Source: Buxus sempervirens (Eukaryota > Streptophyta > Magnoliopsida > Buxales > Buxaceae). From it: a stretch of 64,000 bases of DNA. Shown here piece after piece: positions 1 through 10,827 of this stretch. Both the position numbers and the translations under genes were made by a program. The notes beneath the pieces are model-generated. The model did not search any database and was not told where the DNA came from. It saw nothing but the letters and a program-made list of their open reading frames with translations. Within the stretch, counting starts at the first letter, position 1. Each line of letters opens with the position of its first letter. Location of the stretch: assembly GCA_947561395.2 (NCBI GenBank), contig OX387193.1, positions 27,894,276 through 27,958,275 of the forward strand. Direction: 5' to 3'.

Positions 1-598
1 TCTGGTGTTCCATGAAAAATTAAAAGTATGAATTAAAATCGCTAAATATCTTGTTTGCATCAGGTTTCTAAGTCGGCAAACAAGTAGGTTACTTCTAGCC
101 AGAATGGATAACTAACCTGGAAATGGCCTTCCATGAGTCTCTGACTTTTATATTTTATTCTTTAATAACATTATTTTTGTTTTTTGTTTTTTGTTCCTCC
201 TTTTTCACTGTTAGCTTAAGAACTCAGGTTTGAGCCTGAACACACTCACTTTGCTTAAAAATATCAAAATTTTGGCCTGTTATCAGTACACTCCACCCCG
301 CTGAGGACCCTACTTTCATAGGACTTACACCATGTTATGATCCTTTCTATGTGATAGACTCAGAATACATGGTTAAGTTATAATGCTTATATTCCTTAAT
401 GTTAGTGAACTGGCTTCGAGTTATAATGGATTTATCATGCCTTTGAAAAATAAGTTGAAACAGAATTCTGTGAATCAAAATCAGCATATGACACTAAATC
501 CAGAATGTATGTATCACATTGCTGATACAAAGTTTCAAACCCATTTTTTGGCTAGTAAGAAAGCTATCAACATGTCATCTAAAACTCTTGCATTCCAG
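1..598 (+). other. Intron upstream of the DUF760 gene's last exon
   Basis: AT-rich, T-rich sequence with no coding similarity that I recognise. It ends in an AG acceptor at 597-598 or 600-601, directly before the conserved coding stretch, so it is read as the intron before the last exon. Earlier exons of the gene must lie left of the window. Short open frames here, including an ATG at 519 that is in frame with the exon, look like chance extensions into the intron, because similarity to the family starts only at the IAEVKEKE motif. Confidence 0.6.
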
Positions 599-1412
599 GA
601 GGATAGCTGAAGTCAAAGAGAAAGAAAGACAGAAGGTCTTAGAAGAGATAATCTACTGCTTCATTGTACATAAATTCATGGATAATGACATCTCAATGAT
701 CCCCACAATATCTGCATCATCAGATCCGGTAGGCAGGGTGGATTTGTGGCCAAACCAAGAACAGAAACTGGAATCTCTTCACTCTCCTGAAGCATTTGAG
801 ATGATACAGAGCCACTTATCTCTTATTCTCGGGGATCGGCTTGTGGGTCCACTAGATACTGTCATTCAGATCAGCAAGATCAGGCTTGGCAAGCTTTATG
901 CTGCTTCAATAATGTATGGTTATTTTCTTAAAAGAGTTGATCAGAGATTCCAGCTTGAGAGAACGATGAAAACCCTTCCTGAGGGTCTCAACGAAGATCA
1001 GGTGGTTTTCAGAGATTCTGCACCAGGAAGCCCATTTTGGGATATGAATTCATTGATCAAAATACCTCCCGATGATGGCTCTGGTGGAGAAAGTCTATCA
1101 GATTCCAGCGATGGCAAGTCATATAGATTGAGGTCCTATGTGATGTACTTGGATGCAGAAACACTGCAGAGATATGCAACAATAAGGTCGAAGGAAGCGA
1201 TCTCGTTGATTGAGAAGCAGACTCAAGCTTTGTTTGGGAGGCCAGACATCAGGATTGCCGAGGATGGTTCACTTGATGCATCCAATGATGAAGTGATTAC
1301 ACTTTCATTTTCTGGACTTACAATGCTAGTCTTAGAGGCGGTTGCATTTGGATCCTTTCTATGGGAAGCAGAGGGCTATGTTGAATCCAAATACCACTTT
1401 CTCACCAGCTGA
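599..1412 (+). CDS. UV-B-induced protein At3g17800-like (DUF760), last exon
   Basis: This is the C-terminal exon of a plastid-targeted DUF760 protein of the Arabidopsis At3g17800 type, a family induced by UV-B whose biochemical function is not known. About 270 codons run to a TGA at 1410-1412. The visible hallmarks are IAEVKEKERQK at the start, then FMDNDISMIP, RVDLWPNQEQKLESLHSPEAFEM, KIRLGKLYAASIMYGYFLK, RVDQRFQLERTMKTLP, RSYVMYLDAETLQRYATIRS, EKQTQALFGRPDIRI and a terminal VESKYHFL. This covers the second DUF760 unit and the conserved tail. The transit peptide and first unit must be encoded left of the window, so the gene is incomplete here but this exon is intact. The acceptor is either AG 597-598 or AG 600-601; the latter gives a phase-2 join (GA|G) that restores an E before IAEV as in relatives. 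Confidence 0.88.
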
Positions 1413-2439
1413 GCAAATATGTCTTGTAAGTGTTCCCCTTTGTAAATTGTAATGATATCTGAAATTGACTTGAACATTGGCTTTGGGTGACCCTCCTAAA
1501 TCATTTCTCTTATCAAAGCTATCAAATACTAGAGCCAATCTTCCAAAAGTGAAAAAGAAAAGAAATACAAATGTGAATGAAATTTTGAAATCCATGGAAG
1601 CTGTGTCATGAAATATTGAAGAAGAAAAGAAAGAGAAATGTGAATGAAAGTTGAAAATCCATGGAAGCTTTGTGTCATGATATGGTCTTCTGTATTTCTT
1701 GTTTTGAGTTTCTAGCTCACTGAGACTGGATTTGTTTCTGAATATTTATAGGATGAGTTGTGCCATGCTCACTAGTCTCAGCTGCAAGTGAACCCAACAG
1801 CTTTTAAACGGGTTCTGTTTTGTATCCAGAGGTTTTTAACATAAGTCAATCTAGACCTGTTTTGATCTGGTTAAGTTTGGCTGGGCTAGTAAGTTTATGA
1901 ATTACAAGGTTTAAGCAGGTTCAGGCAAGGTACCTTAGTGGCTTTGTTCTGTGTGGTCAACCTGACCCAAGCATGCGCCAACACGTGTTTCATTTTTTGA
2001 TAAACGGAGCCACCCTTTCAAGAGGAAAACATTCACAAACGGGTACTAGGAGAGCCAGTCTTTTGAAAGAAAAAGTAACACCCCATAAGCAAGCATAGAT
2101 TGGATCCAAATTACATTTCACTTGTCACTTTTCAGAATTACACAAGAAAAAAAATACATTTAATGGTATTTAATTCTAATTTCCCCATACTTTTGATAGC
2201 GTGAATCATCCAAGCTATACATGAGAAACAAAAGAATAATTGCACCCAAAAATTTTTTTTTTGAATATACCAGTTAAACAAAATCCCATTTTCTGGTAGA
2301 GCCCTATCATATTTCTCAATGTGCAGACAACAGGTCTGAAAAATCTGTGTCAAGAGAGGAAATGATCAACTTGGTGAAAGAAATTGATGAGGTGATCATG
2401 AAAAGAATTACCTTTAATGGCAAGATGATCAATCAAGAT
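1413..2439. other. Tail-to-tail intergenic region
   Basis: About 1 kb separates the stop of the DUF760 gene (+) from the stop of the CSLD gene (-), so it holds both 3' untranslated regions. An imperfect direct duplication of about 65 bp, sharing AATCCATGGAAGCT and TGTCATGA, lies at 1551-1675. I see no further gene. A short minus-strand open frame around 2138-2353 has no recognisable similarity. Confidence 0.6.
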
Positions 2440-4197
2440 TCAAGGAAACTTAAATGAGCCTCCAATCTCAGTACTACCTGCCGGTGGATTTATTGCTATC
2501 CACAGAAGTGAAATGGTAATTGCAATGAGTCCTGACCAGACGAATACGATTGTTGGTGTCCTTCCTCTTCTTCCCATCAGTCCTTTGGCGAAAGGGTAGA
2601 GATGTGCCAAGACCCAGAAGCTGAAGAAAACCCCACCTATTAGCCTGCTCCACTGGGGTATAACACTGTATATGGTTCGACTGATCCCAACTGCTATAGC
2701 AATCAAATTTGTCATCATGATTGTGATTGGAGGGATCATCAAGGATGACCACTTGACAATGTAGAGGTCACCGAAGTCATCGTCTTCATCATCACCACCA
2801 GACTTTGATGTGAGGGTGAAGGAGATCTCAATCCCTGCAATGACTTTGAGCAGCCCCTGAATCACAGCAGCAAGGTGGGCACTTGTACCTCCAATCAACC
2901 AGAACTGCTCATTTCGCCACCATTGCTCCAGCTCAATGCCAGACCACTTAATCTCAAGCACAGCAAGCATGGAAAGAGTCACAGTGATGGTCAGGAGGAA
3001 GGCAAGGAATGGGATGCTGAGGGTCTGGACAATGAACTGACCAGAGAATAAGGAAAGTGCTGGAAGGAAACAGTACACAATGAGGAAGATGGACGTAAAG
3101 GGGTAGATTCCAACATTGAGGTATGCAATCCTTTGCAAGAGCTTCATGCGTGGGCTGGCGAGGAGGGCATTGTTGCGAGAAAAGAAGATCTCGACAGAGC
3201 CAGTCGCCCACCGGAGAACCTGATGGAGCCTATCAGTGAGATTGATCGGAGCAGTGCCACGGAAGGCATCGCGCTTGGTCACACAGTAAACTGATTTCCA
3301 TCCCCTGTTGTGCATCCTATAACCAGTGACCACGTCTTCTGTTACAGACCCATAGATCCACCCAATTCGCTGACCCCACTCAGTTTTATCCTCATACCAG
3401 CAAGAGATTACACTGATTGCCTCTGCAACTGTTGATGCATCAAGAAGATCCCGGGGAATGGTGAGAGCACCCGGTGGTCTTCCATTCTTCACTGCAGGGT
3501 GATCAGCAAGGGGACGGCCCTGGAACGCTGCCACAGGTATTGAATCAACAAGAAATGATGAGTTTCCAAACTTTTTAGGGAATTGTGAGAGATTCATGTC
3601 TTCATCATCAGAATCACCCATTCTAAGGGCTTGGGTTTCTTCAGGTGTGGAAGCAACTGTAGAAGGCCGTTTTTTATGGGCAAAGAAGGAGCTGCAGCAA
3701 CCAGGGTTGTCTTCTTTTGCTCGAGGTGGGTCAAAGCCATAAATGGCCATCCTGCGAAAGAGGCATCCAGTTCCAACATAGACAGGGCCTTGTACGCCAT
3801 CAAGGGCTCTCATATTGACATCAAAGAAGACTGTGTTGTGATTGGCATAACGATCTGAAGGATCAATACCCTCGAACCTCTGAGGGAACTGCACATAACA
3901 AATGCGGTCACCACCACGGTCCATCATGAAGCACATGCCTTCCCTCAATGCTTGCGCGTTGTAGATATAGTGATCACAATCAAGGTTGAGGATAAACGGA
4001 CCATTAGACATTATAGCTGAAGCTCGAACCAAAGAATTCATGGCTCCAGCTTTCTTATTGTGATCATATCCCAGACGCTTCTCACGCGAAACATAGACCA
4101 GCAATGGGAGACGAATATCAACATCAGTGAGGTCAATGAGTTTGGTATCATCAGAGGTTCCATGGAGTGGCTCATCACTTGGAGGCTTCAACATGAC
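2440..4197 (-). CDS. CSLD3: CSLD coding exon 3: catalytic core and C-terminal membrane domain
   Basis: Residues 560-1144. It starts [13 protein letters not shown] after acceptor AG at 4199-4198. Substrate-binding DCD is in [11 protein letters not shown] near residue 631. The class-specific region carries a Cys pair (CCSSFF) and acidic DSDDEDMN. The catalytic base motif TED is in [14 protein letters not shown] near residue 844, and QxxRW is in [10 protein letters not shown] near residue 887. About six transmembrane helices follow to the end, with the [13 protein letters not shown] loop typical of CesA-like proteins. The stop TGA reads as tca at 2440-2442. Confidence 0.94.
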   Translation of the reverse strand, partial: VMLKPPSDEPLHGTSDDTKLIDLTDVDIRLPLLVYVSREKRLGYDHNKKAGAMNSLVRASAIMSNGPFILNLDCDHYIYNAQALREGMCFMMDRGGDRICYVQFPQRFEGIDPSDRYANHNTVFFDVNMRALDGVQGPVYVGTGCLFRRMAIYGFDPPRAKEDNPGCCSSFFAHKKRPSTVASTPEETQALRMGDSDDEDMNLSQFPKKFGNSSFLVDSIPVAAFQGRPLADHPAVKNGRPPGALTIPRDLLDASTVAEAISVISCWYEDKTEWGQRIGWIYGSVTEDVVTGYRMHNRGWKSVYCVTKRDAFRGTAPINLTDRLHQVLRWATGSVEIFFSRNNALLASPRMKLLQRIAYLNVGIYPFTSIFLIVYCFLPALSLFSGQFIVQTLSIPFLAFLLTITVTLSMLAVLEIKWSGIELEQWWRNEQFWLIGGTSAHLAAVIQGLLKVIAGIEISFTLTSKSGGDDEDDDFGDLYIVKWSSLMIPPITIMMTNLIAIAVGISRTIYSVIPQWSRLIGGVFFSFWVLAHLYPFAKGLMGRRGRTPTIVFVWSGLIAITISLLWIAINPPAGSTEIGGSFKFP

Positions 4198-7100
4198 CTG
4201 TAGATGTAGAAGTAAATTTAGCTCTCTTCTTAATCGCTTTTCCCTTTCTCAGTATTAACATCAGTGAGGTCAATAAGTTTGGTATCATCAGAGTTTCCTT
4301 CACCATAATTTTCATTTTAGTGATTCCAAAAATGATCCTAGATGGGTATTACTAATAAAGTTACTGTTCAGATAAAAAAATCTTATCAATCTTTTTGTAG
4401 CCCTCAATATCAGATGATGTTCATTAGACATTACCTGTATGATTCCGGCATGATCACCCCTAGAGTGCTCAGGTGCTGCAACCAACCAAGTTCCAGGCCA
4501 ATGGGTTCCATCAGCCATCCATGTAGCTTTTGGGACCTTTACACTTTCCACAGGTTCATCACTTGCATTCTGTCTCTGAAGCTTCATGGCCTTCATCTCT
4601 TCCCGAGCATGATAAGCATCAGATCGGCGTCTTATGGCATCGGGCAAGCCATTGATACGGACCTTGAACTCATCATATTCGCGCTTGATCCGTCTCCGGT
4701 CTTTGACAAAATCCGAACGAACCTTGTTCTTGTAAGGGTCCTTCTTCAAATTGAAATAAGATTCTGGGTTCCTGGGCTCAATACCATGTTTCCGGCAAAA
4801 TGGAATCCAGACATTGGCAAAACTTGCGGCTTCTGCCATTGCCTCAAATGTAAGAAGGGCACCTCCATCATCAGAAACGTAGCAAGCTAGCTTTTCAACA
4901 GGGTAATCGGTAGCAAGGATAGACAGGATGGTGTTTGCAGTGACAAGTGGTGGTTCTTTCTCTGGATCTGCAGTAGAGACAAAAATGTCTATGCCTGGAA
5001 GATCAGATTTTCCAGTGGGGTTATTCAGGCTTGGTGTTTCAAACTTCTCTTTCAAGACAGCCAGGTCAGTAGAACGGTTAACGGGGCAGAGCTTGGGAAT
5101 CTGATCAAGCAGCCAAGAGAAGGCAAACCAAATCTCACAGACCACAGACATTCCCCACAGCCACATGGCATCAGTGTTTGAGTGCCTGACTCTCCATGTC
5201 AGGAAAAAGCCAAGGACAACCATTCGAATTAATATTAGAAGCCTGTAAGCAATTATTCAACACAAAAAGCTGAAATTGTGTCAGTATAAATTTCGTTGAC
5301 ATTGCAGACCAAGCAATGACAAGGAGAAAGCATACAACAGGGTTCCAGGATAATTAATTTGGTGGAAATTATATAAAAAAAAGGCGTACCAATGAAATAT
5401 ATTGATTTAATTAAGGATATGTATGAGGGAGTTATAACTAAAATAAAAACTATTTGTGGTAATACATAAGTTTTTGGTCAAGATAAGTTTGTACCAAGCG
5501 TCAACTATTAGCCCTTATCTATTCGCTTTAGTTGTGGATGAGTTGACGAGTCATATTCAAGAAAAGGGTTGTAATGTAAGTCATTTGAAGGTGATGTGGT
5601 CTTGATAGATCACCCTAAAGAAGAAGTAAAATTTAAGTTAGAATTATGGAGAGATATCTTAGAATCAAAGGGTTTGAAAATAAGTTGTGAAAAGATTGAA
5701 TATGTGAAATACCCTTTTATATTCAAATAACAATATAACTAATGGAACTATTAGAATTGACAATTAGGACAACCTTTTAAGCAATAAATTCAGATATCTT
5801 GGATCAATGGTATAAAAATATGGAGAAATTGATGAAGATGTAGCATATAGTATTAGAATCGGTTAGCTTAAATGGAGGGGTGCTTCTAAGATATTATGTG
5901 AGAAGCGTGTTCCATTTAAATTAAAGAGCAAGTTTTATAAGACAGCAATTAGACTAGCTAAATTTTATGATACAGAATGTTAGGCGCCAAAGAAACATGT
6001 TCAAAAGACGAGTGTTACCAAAATGAGGATACTAAGATTGACTTTTGGCAAAAATAGAAAAGGTAAGGTAAGAAATAAAGGCATTCGAAAGAAGTTAGGC
6101 ATAGCATGCATTAGGTATAAAATTGAGGAGAGAGGGCTAAGCTGGTTTGGACAAATAAAGTGGAGATCTAGAGATGCACCTATAAGGAGTGAGAGGATGC
6201 ATATTAAAAGGCCTACGAGATCAAGAAGAAGACCTAAAGACATGGATAGAGTTAATAAAACAAGATTTGCATAAGCATAAATTAACTAAAGATATGATTT
6301 TTATAGAACAAGATTGTGGGGTAAGGTTCGTGTTGCCGATTCGACTTACATGGGAACTAGCTTATGTTAATGATGATGAAACCAAATCAAAACATAAAAG
6401 CAGATAGAAAAACTTTAGAAGCCAGTGAGAAGATTTCTGTATTATGGAATTTGACAGGGTTATGTGTTCATATGACAAGGTAGTTATGTTTTACTTATTA
6501 CTAGCACTAATGTACTGTTGTGCTCAAATATCTCGATATCCATAGAGCATAGATAATTTATTTAAAAATATAAGTAGCTCCAGATGTATGATGAGTCAGC
6601 TCAACAAAGCTTCCATTTAGTCAAAAATAATACAAGAATATATAAGAAAAGAAGAAAGAAATAAATATTGAGACGTTTTAAATTATCAAAAAGAAAAATA
6701 TTTTCAGATATTTAGTTTCATTTTCATAGAACAAAATAAAAAACATTCCTGCAGCGAACCCCCATTAATTTTGTAACGACATTTTGTTTGAATGGGCCAC
6801 AGATGTAAATAATAAAACCTAACAATGCCACACTGTTGAGGACAGTGCGGTAAAAAATACCTCAATTCAGACGAAGGATTTTAGTGAGGAGAAATTGAAT
6901 TGGAAAGCCACACATTATGCACATACTATCATGGATTGCATGTCATCATTTCTTGAAAATAAATTCTATTTATATATTTATTTCATAAATTTGTGCAAGT
7001 CATGTGATAGTTGGTATTATTCCCTTAAAAAAAGGAAGACCAAGTCATGCTAGGTCAGCTAATTGGAATTTTGACTTGCATGACTCATAAATCATATGCT

Positions 7101-9157
7101 AAACCCAGAAATGCTCTATCCAAATAAATCTCATTTAACGAATTTTAAATAAAAGCCCCCTAGGTTAGGAAAACAAAGAGGCACTGCAACAATGGGAGGA
7201 GGGTTGAGGCAAGACCCTCAACTCGGGAAACTGGAGAGTTATAATGAGCCTAAAAAAGCTTCAACAATCCAAGCAAAACAATCCATGATGAACCCAAAAA
7301 ACAAACTGTCTAACAGTTAATACAAAGATTTCAATTTTAAATTAAATATCTTTTCCTTCTTGATCTTTGGCTTTGCTTCATGGGGTGATCACATATTTGC
7401 AAAAACACTCTTCTTCATGCCCACTCATTCAAGCTATTAGATTTTCTAAGCTGTTTGCTGAAGGGCAAAAACAACTAACAAGGAATTGAAGCTTTATGCC
7501 CATAAAGGATATTATCTTTCCTAATTGGTCTACTAGTGGTCTTGGGTTCTATAAAAAGTTTCAAACCCTAGTTTTTTTAGAAATAGAAGAGAATTTCGGC
7601 AGGGTTCTTCATGGTGGAGAGGGATTTTTTTTTTGGTGTGTTTTGGGGGGGTTGGGTTGTGGAAGATGATGGTGGTGTGCTGTGTTGTGTATCTTTACTT
7701 TTTGGAGATAAGATTGCACCTGTGTTCAGAGTAAGTTCGTCAGGGAAAGAGTTGGGATAGTCCTGAGATGGCTGCCTGTTGTTATTGGTTATATTGGTGG
7801 TGAACCTTCCTATGAGTTATTGTATGGCCCTTCTTGAGTCTAAACTGAGTTAGAGGGGTTATATTATCTTTGATTTTTGACTTTGGGATTGGTTTTAAGG
7901 AACACTTGGTGCCCAAATCTATTCTTGGGTCCAAGCTCTCTCACCAGGTTTAGCTGAATGATAAGACATGATTTTTATGCCAAGTAAAGCAATGATGTAG
8001 CCAATAAAAAATTTCCTCCTGATATGAGACCCTTCAGATGTATCATAAGACAATATCTCAGTCCATATAGCCCCATTAGCACTTATATACAAGGTTTTCA
8101 ATGTTGTATCAATCGAAATTTTGCTGAATTGCCCGAAAAAATCAACAGTAGGTAAATTTTGAGGGGAAAAAAATAAGAAAAAAGCAATAAATAATAAATT
8201 ATTCTAGAGTTATGTTATTTCTAGGTTTAAATGTGACAATAATAGATGTAAATGAATCATTTTCATATTTAAAGGAGAGAGATTTTACCGATATGGACTG
8301 AGAATCGCAGCAGGTACTCTTAATTTGCGAGTAAGTGGTCTCCAAGGTCTATTAATCAGTTCTGAAGGCTCAGTAACCCCATCATGTTTGCCATTCCCAA
8401 ATCCCCCACCATTTGTCCATAAAGCATTCCCATACCCATAAGTACCTTTGGTTTCAAAAAGCCAGCGATTGTGATCAAAATCCCCTGTCTGGCTCCTCAT
8501 CAGCATTGACTTTGTCGATTTCATCAAAGACAACCTCCTCTCGATTTTCGACATCCCACCCGATGGCAGCATTGGAAGCGACTGATCATTATCCACAGCC
8601 ATCTCAGCAAGATCTATTTCCTTGTAGGCCTCCTTACAGCCAGGGCAAATTGCACCACCCCCCTTAACGGCATCCAAGTAACAATCCCTACAGATCTTGA
8701 AATCACATTCACAAGGAAGAATATCCATGCCCCTCTCATCACTCATAACCTTTGCATCACATCCGGGTACCGAACACAATGATCCTTTGGCCCCAGCCAT
8801 TTGGGGATGGTTTGTTTCAGATTCAATCACCTTGTCCATAAGATGAGCTCGGGTAGCACTATTGAATCCGCCAGTAAATAGCGAATTCAACACATACTGC
8901 TCTTCGACCTTCTGTGTAATGGAAGGATCCACAGGTTGGTTGTCTGGGGTTGGTGGAATGTGAACTGTATAATTCGTGAAATCGCCACTGCCAAGATCAC
9001 TATCAAGGTCATCCCTTGAGTAGTTGACATAGCGGCCTGAGGACGTTCTCCGGGCAAAGGTCACAGTAGGAAGCGGTGGCTTGCCATGCTGTGATCCATT
9101 CACATCTGAGGTTGCTGATAGTGATGATTGGCTAGCCCTCAATGATCTTGAAGCCAT
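2440..9157 (-). CDS. CSLD3: Cellulose synthase-like protein D (CSLD2/CSLD3 clade), complete gene
   Basis: Processive GT2 glycosyltransferase that makes beta-1,4-glucan from nucleotide sugar, acting at the plasma membrane and Golgi of tip-growing and dividing cells; Arabidopsis CSLD3 (KOJAK) is needed for root hairs. Coding exons join 9157-8289, 5242-4435 and 4197-2440 (869+808+1758 nt = 1144 codons plus stop), close to the family's usual length of about 1145. Both introns are GT-AG: the first is phase 2 (CG|G for Arg), the second phase 0. The start is the ATG giving MASRSLRAS; an in-frame ATG seven codons upstream (9178) is less like the family. The C-terminus, an [18 protein letters not shown] tail, matches the CSLD2/CSLD3 group rather than CSLD5. 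No frameshift or stop is seen and all catalytic motifs are present, so it looks functional. The choice between CSLD2 and CSLD3 is not resolved. Confidence 0.93.
4198..4434 (-). other. CSLD intron 2, holding a copy of exon 3 sequence
   Basis: A short phase-0 GT-AG intron of 237 bp. It contains at 4257-4293 a 37-bp direct copy, with one mismatch, of the exon 3 segment at 4120-4156, which encodes part of the DLTDVDIR region. Flanking bases are not similar. Confidence 0.85.
4435..5242 (-). CDS. CSLD3: CSLD coding exon 2: first membrane spans and start of the GT2 domain
   Basis: Residues about 290-559. It begins with two transmembrane segments ([16 protein letters not shown] and [20 protein letters not shown]) and the cytosolic motif [16 protein letters not shown]. 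The first catalytic Asp pair lies in [15 protein letters not shown], near residue 414. The plant-conserved region follows, with [16 protein letters not shown] and [12 protein letters not shown]. The exon ends at HAGIIQ before donor GTAATG (4434). The acceptor is TTACAG|G at 5243-5242. Confidence 0.93.
5389..6390 (+). mobile_element. RTE-like LINE fragment in CSLD intron 1
   Basis: A 5'-truncated, decayed non-LTR retrotransposon, antisense to the host gene. Translated pieces include [32 protein letters not shown] (reverse transcriptase) and, after frameshifts, a C-terminal block [19 protein letters not shown] typical of RTE-type RT tails. The 3' end carries short TGATGA repeats, as RTE elements do. 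It aligns with the longer copy at 25.9-28.9 kb. The RT active-site region reads EGDVVLI instead of a YADD-like motif, and stops are frequent, so it is dead. Confidence 0.75.
6391..8288 (-). other. Remainder of CSLD intron 1
   Basis: AT-rich intron sequence with no gene that I recognise. A stretch near 7180-7300 (gaggcactgcaac to aaagcttcaac) resembles a dispersed plant repeat also glimpsed at 16,350-16,480, with the shared theme of GGGTTGAGGMA followed by a GATCCC- or GACCCT-like word. The polypurine and G-rich stretch at 7600-7720 is low complexity. Confidence 0.45.
8289..9157 (-). CDS. CSLD3: CSLD coding exon 1: N-terminal zinc-binding region
   Basis: Encodes residues 1 to about 290. A Ser/Arg-rich start is followed by the CSLD signature [19 protein letters not shown] and the [11 protein letters not shown] and [12 protein letters not shown] blocks. 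Around residues 127-170 is a RING-like zinc-binding cluster: CSVPGC, then [11 protein letters not shown] and CPGCKE, giving eight cysteines in the CesA/CSLD pattern, used for dimerisation in CesA relatives. The [19 protein letters not shown] block and the WRPLTRKL motif precede the first membrane span. It ends in ...SPYR with donor GTAAAA at 8288. Confidence 0.93.
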
Positions 9158-10410
9158 AACCAATAACAAAGATCTCAACCCAGACCCTAAATTTTCATAG
9201 TCAAAACACAGCTTCAGATAGCAAGATTCAACTTCAAACCAACAATTCCAAGAATAAATTATTATAATTAAGGAAAAAAATAGTGAAATTTTTCAAAAGG
9301 CAGTATTGCATGAACAAGAAGAAAACTTTATCTCGGAATCCAAAGAAAACATATAAAAAATAAAATCTAAAATTCCTCGCGGGTACCAAAGCAGAGAACA
9401 TCATGATTGAAAAAACTAAAGGAAGAAAAAAAAAAAGTAAAAACAATTAACTAACACCAGATCCTGAAATTTCCAGATCAAAGCAGAGATGCAATCAGCA
9501 AGATTCACATTTCCACTTGTAAAATCAAACTTCTTTCTCTGTCAACGAGAATTCAACTCCAAACCACCAATGTCCCAAGTTTCAAATTAGTAAAGTAAAA
9601 AGGTCAAAAAACAAGAAGATTTCAATTTCTTTCACAAAAAAGGCAGAATCTGCACAAACAAGTAGCTAAAACAAAGAAACAAATCTTTTACAGATTCACA
9701 GATTTACCTTAAAACCCAGAAAGGGAGAAAAATAAAAGCAAAAGCAAAATTTCTTCTCCAAAGAAGATCACATCAGATCTATTCAATGTAAACTGAGGGT
9801 AATTCAAATGACTACCTCGTATGAAGTCAGAGCTGTTCAGCTGATCCTAATAGAACTCAATACAACTCTGTCTCTGTATATTCTGCAACTCTGAAAGCGT
9901 TCAAACTAAGACTTACTCCATCTTTCTGGATCTTTCATGGCAAAATTTCTCTCCCAACCTCAAATTCTCAAAAACTTCTCCATCTTCAATCTCTATCCCC
10001 ATTAAAACATTCAGACAAATTCCCAGTATCTCTCTCTCTCTCTCTCTATCTCTTACTTTCACACTCTTAAATTTTTAGAAGAGTGAAAGCAATGCTGAAA
10101 ATCATCGGCTCTCCAGAAATCTTAGCTTGCTAGAGAAATCCCAAGAGCTTCGACGCGTTTTCTTCGCCTCATTGATTTATAGCGGAGAATTTCAGACAAG
10201 ATGAAGAAGTGGGGAGAGAGAGAGAGAGAGAAGTCCAAAGAGAGTAAAAAAAAGGCACGTCGTCATACTCATACCGTCATACATGTGCTATGATGAGGCG
10301 CAAAGCTGTGCTGGAAACGGACAGTGGTCGTTAAACTTCTTCGAATGTTCCATTTAATCTTTCGAAATTGTCCATATAATTTGTCAATTCGTTATTCGGT
10401 TATTGTTATA
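9158..10410 (-). promoter_or_regulatory. CSLD 5' untranslated region and promoter
   Basis: Sequence upstream of the CSLD start codon. It contains CT/GA microsatellites at about 10,027-10,056 (CT on +) and 10,209-10,231 (GA on +). Such tracts are common in plant 5' leaders and core promoters, so transcription may start around 9.9-10.2 kb. A possible 5'UTR intron donor on the minus strand (GAG|GTAGTC, near 9813) could not be paired with a confident acceptor. No clear TATA box was identified. Confidence 0.45.
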
Positions 10411-10819
10411 GAGAAATTTATACCTACCTCCCTTCTGGTTTCTGATAATTATAAATGCCTCCCTTAAGATTTCTAAAATGACACTTAACCTCCTTCTATT
10501 TTTGTTGTCTACTTCATCTCTGTCTTTTTTGTACAAATTTTATTAAAATTTGAAATATTTTGACGAATTTACCCTTCTTTAAATACAAAAAGTGTAGGAT
10601 TTTGAGATTTCTATAATAAAAATAAAATTTTTAAGGTTTAAAAGTCTTAATAATCAATTTTAAAATCATAGGTGATTTTATTATTTAAAATATTTAAATT
10701 TTATTATTTCAAATAAAAAATTGTAAAGTCTGACAAGGAGGTAAGTATCGTTTCAAAAAATTCAAGGGAGGTACCCACAATTGTCAGAAACAGTAAAAGA
10801 GGTAAGTGTAATTTACACT
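10411..10819. mobile_element. Non-autonomous TIR element (MITE), 409 bp
   Basis: The two ends are imperfect inverted repeats of roughly 100 bp. Both arms share the order TACCTCCCTT, TTTCTGAYAATT and ACTTAMCTCC. An identical 8-bp direct repeat TTGTTATA flanks the element at 10403-10410 and 10820-10827, the duplication size made by hAT transposases. There is no coding capacity. Assignment to hAT rests on the duplication length only. Confidence 0.65.
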
Positions 10820-10827
10820 TTGTTATA

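Noticed and set aside
519-598. ATG at 519 as the start of the DUF760 protein
   Set aside because: The residues before IAEVKEKE are unlike the family, and AG acceptors sit just before that motif. The protein should have a longer N-terminus with a transit peptide.
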